Shown in pieces: positions 6,541 to 8,069 of a stretch of 8,069 nucleotides of DNA; the first letter of the stretch is position 1; the number at the start of each line of letters is the position of its first letter. The notes below the pieces were generated by a model. The model was not told where the DNA came from and made no database searches. It saw nothing but the letters and a program-made list of their open reading frames with translations. The stretch comes from Streptosporangium amethystogenes. GTDB taxonomy: Bacteria > Actinomycetota > Actinomycetes > Streptosporangiales > Streptosporangiaceae. Made by a program: the position numbers and the translations under genes. The stretch covers positions 1 through 8,069 of the forward strand of contig NZ_JOEQ01000081.1 in NCBI RefSeq assembly GCF_000721075.1, in the 5' to 3' direction.

Positions 6541-6950
6541 ACAACTGGGCCGACCCAATGCATCCACCTGTGAAGACCAGCACGGTGAGCCCCGTGAGCA
6601 AGGTGATCCCCGGAAACTGGGCCGCAGGCGGTGCCGCGCTGACCAAGGTCAACGATGCCGGCGGGACCTACAACCGGAGCTTCTTCCAGAACATCGAGTT
6701 CATCACGGACCAAGATACGGCTGACGAGAAACACTGGCCGAACCTTCCCCTGGCTCCCGACGGCACCCGGCCGGAGCCGACGAGTAGACAGCTCATAGGG
6801 GTGAACCTGCGCAACTACGCCACCGTGGGCAGCCGCGCCCAGATGGACGTACGCCGCGCGGAACTCCCGCTGCTGCCGATCGAGGAGCAGCGGGAGTACG
6901 GCCCCACGGCGCCGTCCGGCCGGCCACCGACGAGAACCCCGAGAACAAAA
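6541..6950 (+). pseudogene. unrecognised coding remnant joined to the transposase stub
   Basis: Directly after the transposase homology ends, a different frame becomes strongly coding in appearance, with third positions overwhelmingly G or C. It reads NWADPMHPPVKTSTVSPVSK and then includes GNWAAGGAALTKVNDAGGTY, SFFQNIEFITDQDT, QLIGVNLRNYATVGSRAQMD and ELPLLPIEEQREYG. I do not recognise the family. ATG (6558) and GTG (6570) are available, but no ribosome-binding site precedes either, so the true N-terminus was probably removed when the transposase fragment joined here. The frame stays open to 7157, but beyond about 6950 it is antisense to the HATPase remnant and composition deteriorates, so the real C-terminus is probably also lost or frameshifted. 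It is soluble-looking, with no membrane segment. Confidence 0.45.
6863..6897. terminator. strong 12-bp hairpin, possible bidirectional terminator
   Basis: ACTCCCGCTGCT (6863-6874) is followed after 11 nt by its exact reverse complement (6886-6897). It lies inside the unrecognised coding remnant, encoding LPLLPIEEQREY, so it could be coincidental. It could also end transcription from the HATPase remnant arriving on the minus strand. A T-run on that strand (6945-6952) lies before the hairpin and is not positioned to support it. Confidence 0.3.
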
Positions 6951-7065
6951 AATCTTGAGCGGCCGGGGAAGATACCGGCTACATCCAGCTCATTTGATGT
7001 TCAGCTCCACATTCGCGTGTTCTCGACGCCCGGCAGGATCACCTGGATATCGGACGGCTCCGCCG

Positions 7066-7457
7066 CTACGGCCAGGCGACCAGTTGGAACCAGACCGACT
7101 TGCCGTAGGGGTTCAGGGTCCACCCCCAATTGTGGGAGAGGTCGCCGACGATGGTGAGGCCGCGGCCGGAGGTTTCCAGGTCGTCGGGTTGTCTCATCCG
7201 CGGGATCTCGATGCAGGAGTCGTAGACGTCCACGGTCAGCAGGTCCTTCTCCCGTTCCAATCGGCCGCCGTATCACGCACGAATCGGCGAGCCGAGGCGA
7301 CGTTCTCAATATCGCGCGGCATCCGCTTTTCCCCCAGTGGGGAAAATGCCGGATTCATCGTATAGCGGTATTCGGTCAGCGCCGCACTCGCTTTGATGGC
7401 CTCTTCCATGATTTTTCTTTCTGTCTCGGATTTCGTATGTTCAGATTGCCGAGACAT
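7066..7457 (-). pseudogene. ATP-binding (HATPase, anti-sigma-like) gene broken by internal deletion
   Basis: The start is ATG at 7457. The first 67 codons end with MPRDIENVASARRFVRDTAADW, the usual N-terminal helix of actinobacterial RsbW/SpoIIAB-like HATPase proteins (LPRDPxSVxxARRxVRDxLxxW). The frame then shifts, and from 7260 the C-terminal part is clear: LEREKDLLTVDVYDS, then PRMRQPDD, then the nucleotide-binding GRGLTIV box, WGW, and KSVWFQL before TAG at 7066-7068. The intervening block (VxDDAxLxVSELVTNAVxHA, containing the N-box Glu and Asn that bind Mg-ATP) is absent. Relative to the family about 40 codons are gone and the reading frame is lost at 7257-7262, so the gene should be non-functional. 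Intact members bind anti-anti-sigma or sigma partners and commonly sit beside Scr1/WhiJ-type HTH genes, as this one does, divergently. An internal ATG at 7409 is an alternative start. Confidence 0.8.
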
Positions 7458-7498
7458 CACTACGCCCGGTAGCGAAACGCTCACGAAGCGCTCGGGTT

Positions 7499-7526
7499 GG
7501 AGTTCAACAGCCTTTTGTTGAACTCC
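7499..7526. promoter_or_regulatory. 11-bp perfect inverted repeat, probable operator
   Basis: GGAGTTCAACA (7499-7509) is followed after 6 nt (GCCTTT) by its exact complement (7516-7526). It is the most symmetrical element in the gap between the divergent HATPase remnant and the HTH gene, and ends 4 nt before the HTH gene's AGGAGG. Size and position fit a dimeric XRE-family repressor binding its own promoter. In RNA it could also fold as a hairpin next to the ribosome-binding site. Confidence 0.6.
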
Positions 7527-7541
7527 GGTTAGGAGGGAGCC

Positions 7542-8069
7542 GTGGTCGACCTCTACGCGCCCCAGGCAATATGGGGCAGGGAACTGCGCTACTACCGGAA
7601 GGCAGCCGGCCTCACCCAGGGAGAGCTCGCTGAGAAGATCCATTTCAGCGAGTCCCTGATCAGCGGGGTGGAGACGGGGCACCTCCCAGCCAGCCCGGAA
7701 TTCGCCGAGGCGTGCGACCTCGCCCTCAACACGGGCGGCGCCCTCCTTCGGCTCCTCGACTGGAGAAAGGGCCAGGTCTTCCCCCCCTGGTTCGGAAAGT
7801 GGCGGGACAAGGAAAGCGTCGCCGTCACGCTCCGGACCTACGAGCCGCTGATGGTTCCCGGCCTACTCCAGACCGAGGCATACGCACACGCCCTGCTGGG
7901 CGACAACGCAGCCGTTACGGCCCGCCTGGGGCGTCAGAACATTCTGACCCGCGAGAACCCGCCGACCCTTCGCTGTGTAATCAGCGAGACGGTCCTCAAC
8001 CTGCTGGTAGGAGGTCCCGATGTCATGCGCGAGCAACTGGAGCACATCGCCGCGATCGCCAGTCCCCAA
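7542..8069 (+). CDS. XRE-family HTH regulator with DUF5753 (Scr1/WhiJ-like), 3' end outside window
   Basis: An open frame of 176 codons with no stop before the window edge. GTG at 7542 follows AGGAGG (7531-7536) at 5 nt. Residues about 12-66 are an XRE helix-turn-helix: WGRELRYYRKAAGLTQGELA, then IHFSESLISGVETGHLPAS, with the recognition helix around SESLISGVE. From about residue 80 comes DUF5753, the ligand/partner-sensing domain of this family: FPPWFGKW, then LRTYEPLMVPGLLQTEAYAHALL, then an ARLGRQNILTRENPPTLRCVISE segment. Family members have about 270-290 residues, so roughly 100 are missing. These proteins control differentiation and antibiotic production in actinomycetes, or act as antitoxin-like partners of a DUF397 protein, which I would expect just past the window edge. 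The inverted repeat at 7499-7526 suggests autoregulation. Codon use is fully actinobacterial and no damage is visible. Confidence 0.9.
   Translation, partial: MVDLYAPQAIWGRELRYYRKAAGLTQGELAEKIHFSESLISGVETGHLPASPEFAEACDLALNTGGALLRLLDWRKGQVFPPWFGKWRDKESVAVTLRTYEPLMVPGLLQTEAYAHALLGDNAAVTARLGRQNILTRENPPTLRCVISETVLNLLVGGPDVMREQLEHIAAIASPQ

Noticed and set aside
7236..7682. Minus-strand ORF of 148 codons starting at 7682
   Set aside because: The part upstream of 7457 is antisense to the HTH gene and the operator region; only the portion from 7457 has HATPase similarity, and it ends at the frameshift.
7863..8069. Minus-strand ORF at the right edge
   Set aside because: It is antisense to the DUF5753 domain of the regulator, which has clear family motifs on the plus strand.

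Overview
The window comes from a high-GC actinobacterium. Two features point this way: an Scr1/WhiJ-type helix-turn-helix regulator with a DUF5753 domain, and the tail of a DUF397 protein. Both families are largely confined to Streptomyces, Streptosporangiales and their relatives. Codon third positions are mostly G or C, and several starts are GTG. The genus cannot be named from this sequence alone.

Layout, left to right. Bases 1-111 are the last 36 codons of a DUF397 protein, followed by a perfect 13-bp hairpin that looks like its terminator (128-165). Bases 168-739 are a decayed remnant of an AAA/ABC-type ATPase running in the same frame into the start of its usual small partner protein. 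This remnant is cut off at about 740 by a fragment of an integrase-core transposase on the minus strand (740-908). Bases 976-5317 hold the centrepiece, a two-gene minus-strand operon. A small EACC1-like protein (4880-5317) overlaps by 8 nt a 1303-residue protein (976-4887) with a caspase-like protease, a STAND NTPase, one membrane helix and eleven nearly identical WD40 repeats. Bases 5341-5993 contain a probable promoter for that operon and one weak unrecognised ORF. Bases 5994-6538 are the start of an ISAs1-family transposase with a leader hairpin, truncated before its catalytic domain and joined to an unrecognised coding remnant (6541-6950). Bases 7066-7457 are a broken HATPase (anti-sigma-like) gene on the minus strand. 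It is divergent from an apparently intact HTH/DUF5753 regulator that begins at 7542 and runs off the window. An 11-bp inverted repeat lies between them and is a good operator candidate.

How it fits together (inference). The operon has the layout of a bacterial NLR-like conflict system. The WD40 array would sense an invader-derived or host-derived ligand, the STAND module would be the ATP-driven switch, and the caspase domain would be the proteolytic effector, probably acting by cell suicide. EACC1 would be the constant partner tying effector to sensor. Transposase relics on both sides and a second dead ATPase locus next door suggest a high-turnover accessory island. The HATPase/HTH/DUF397 pieces at the two ends are typical actinobacterial regulatory cassettes and need not be functionally linked to the caspase operon.
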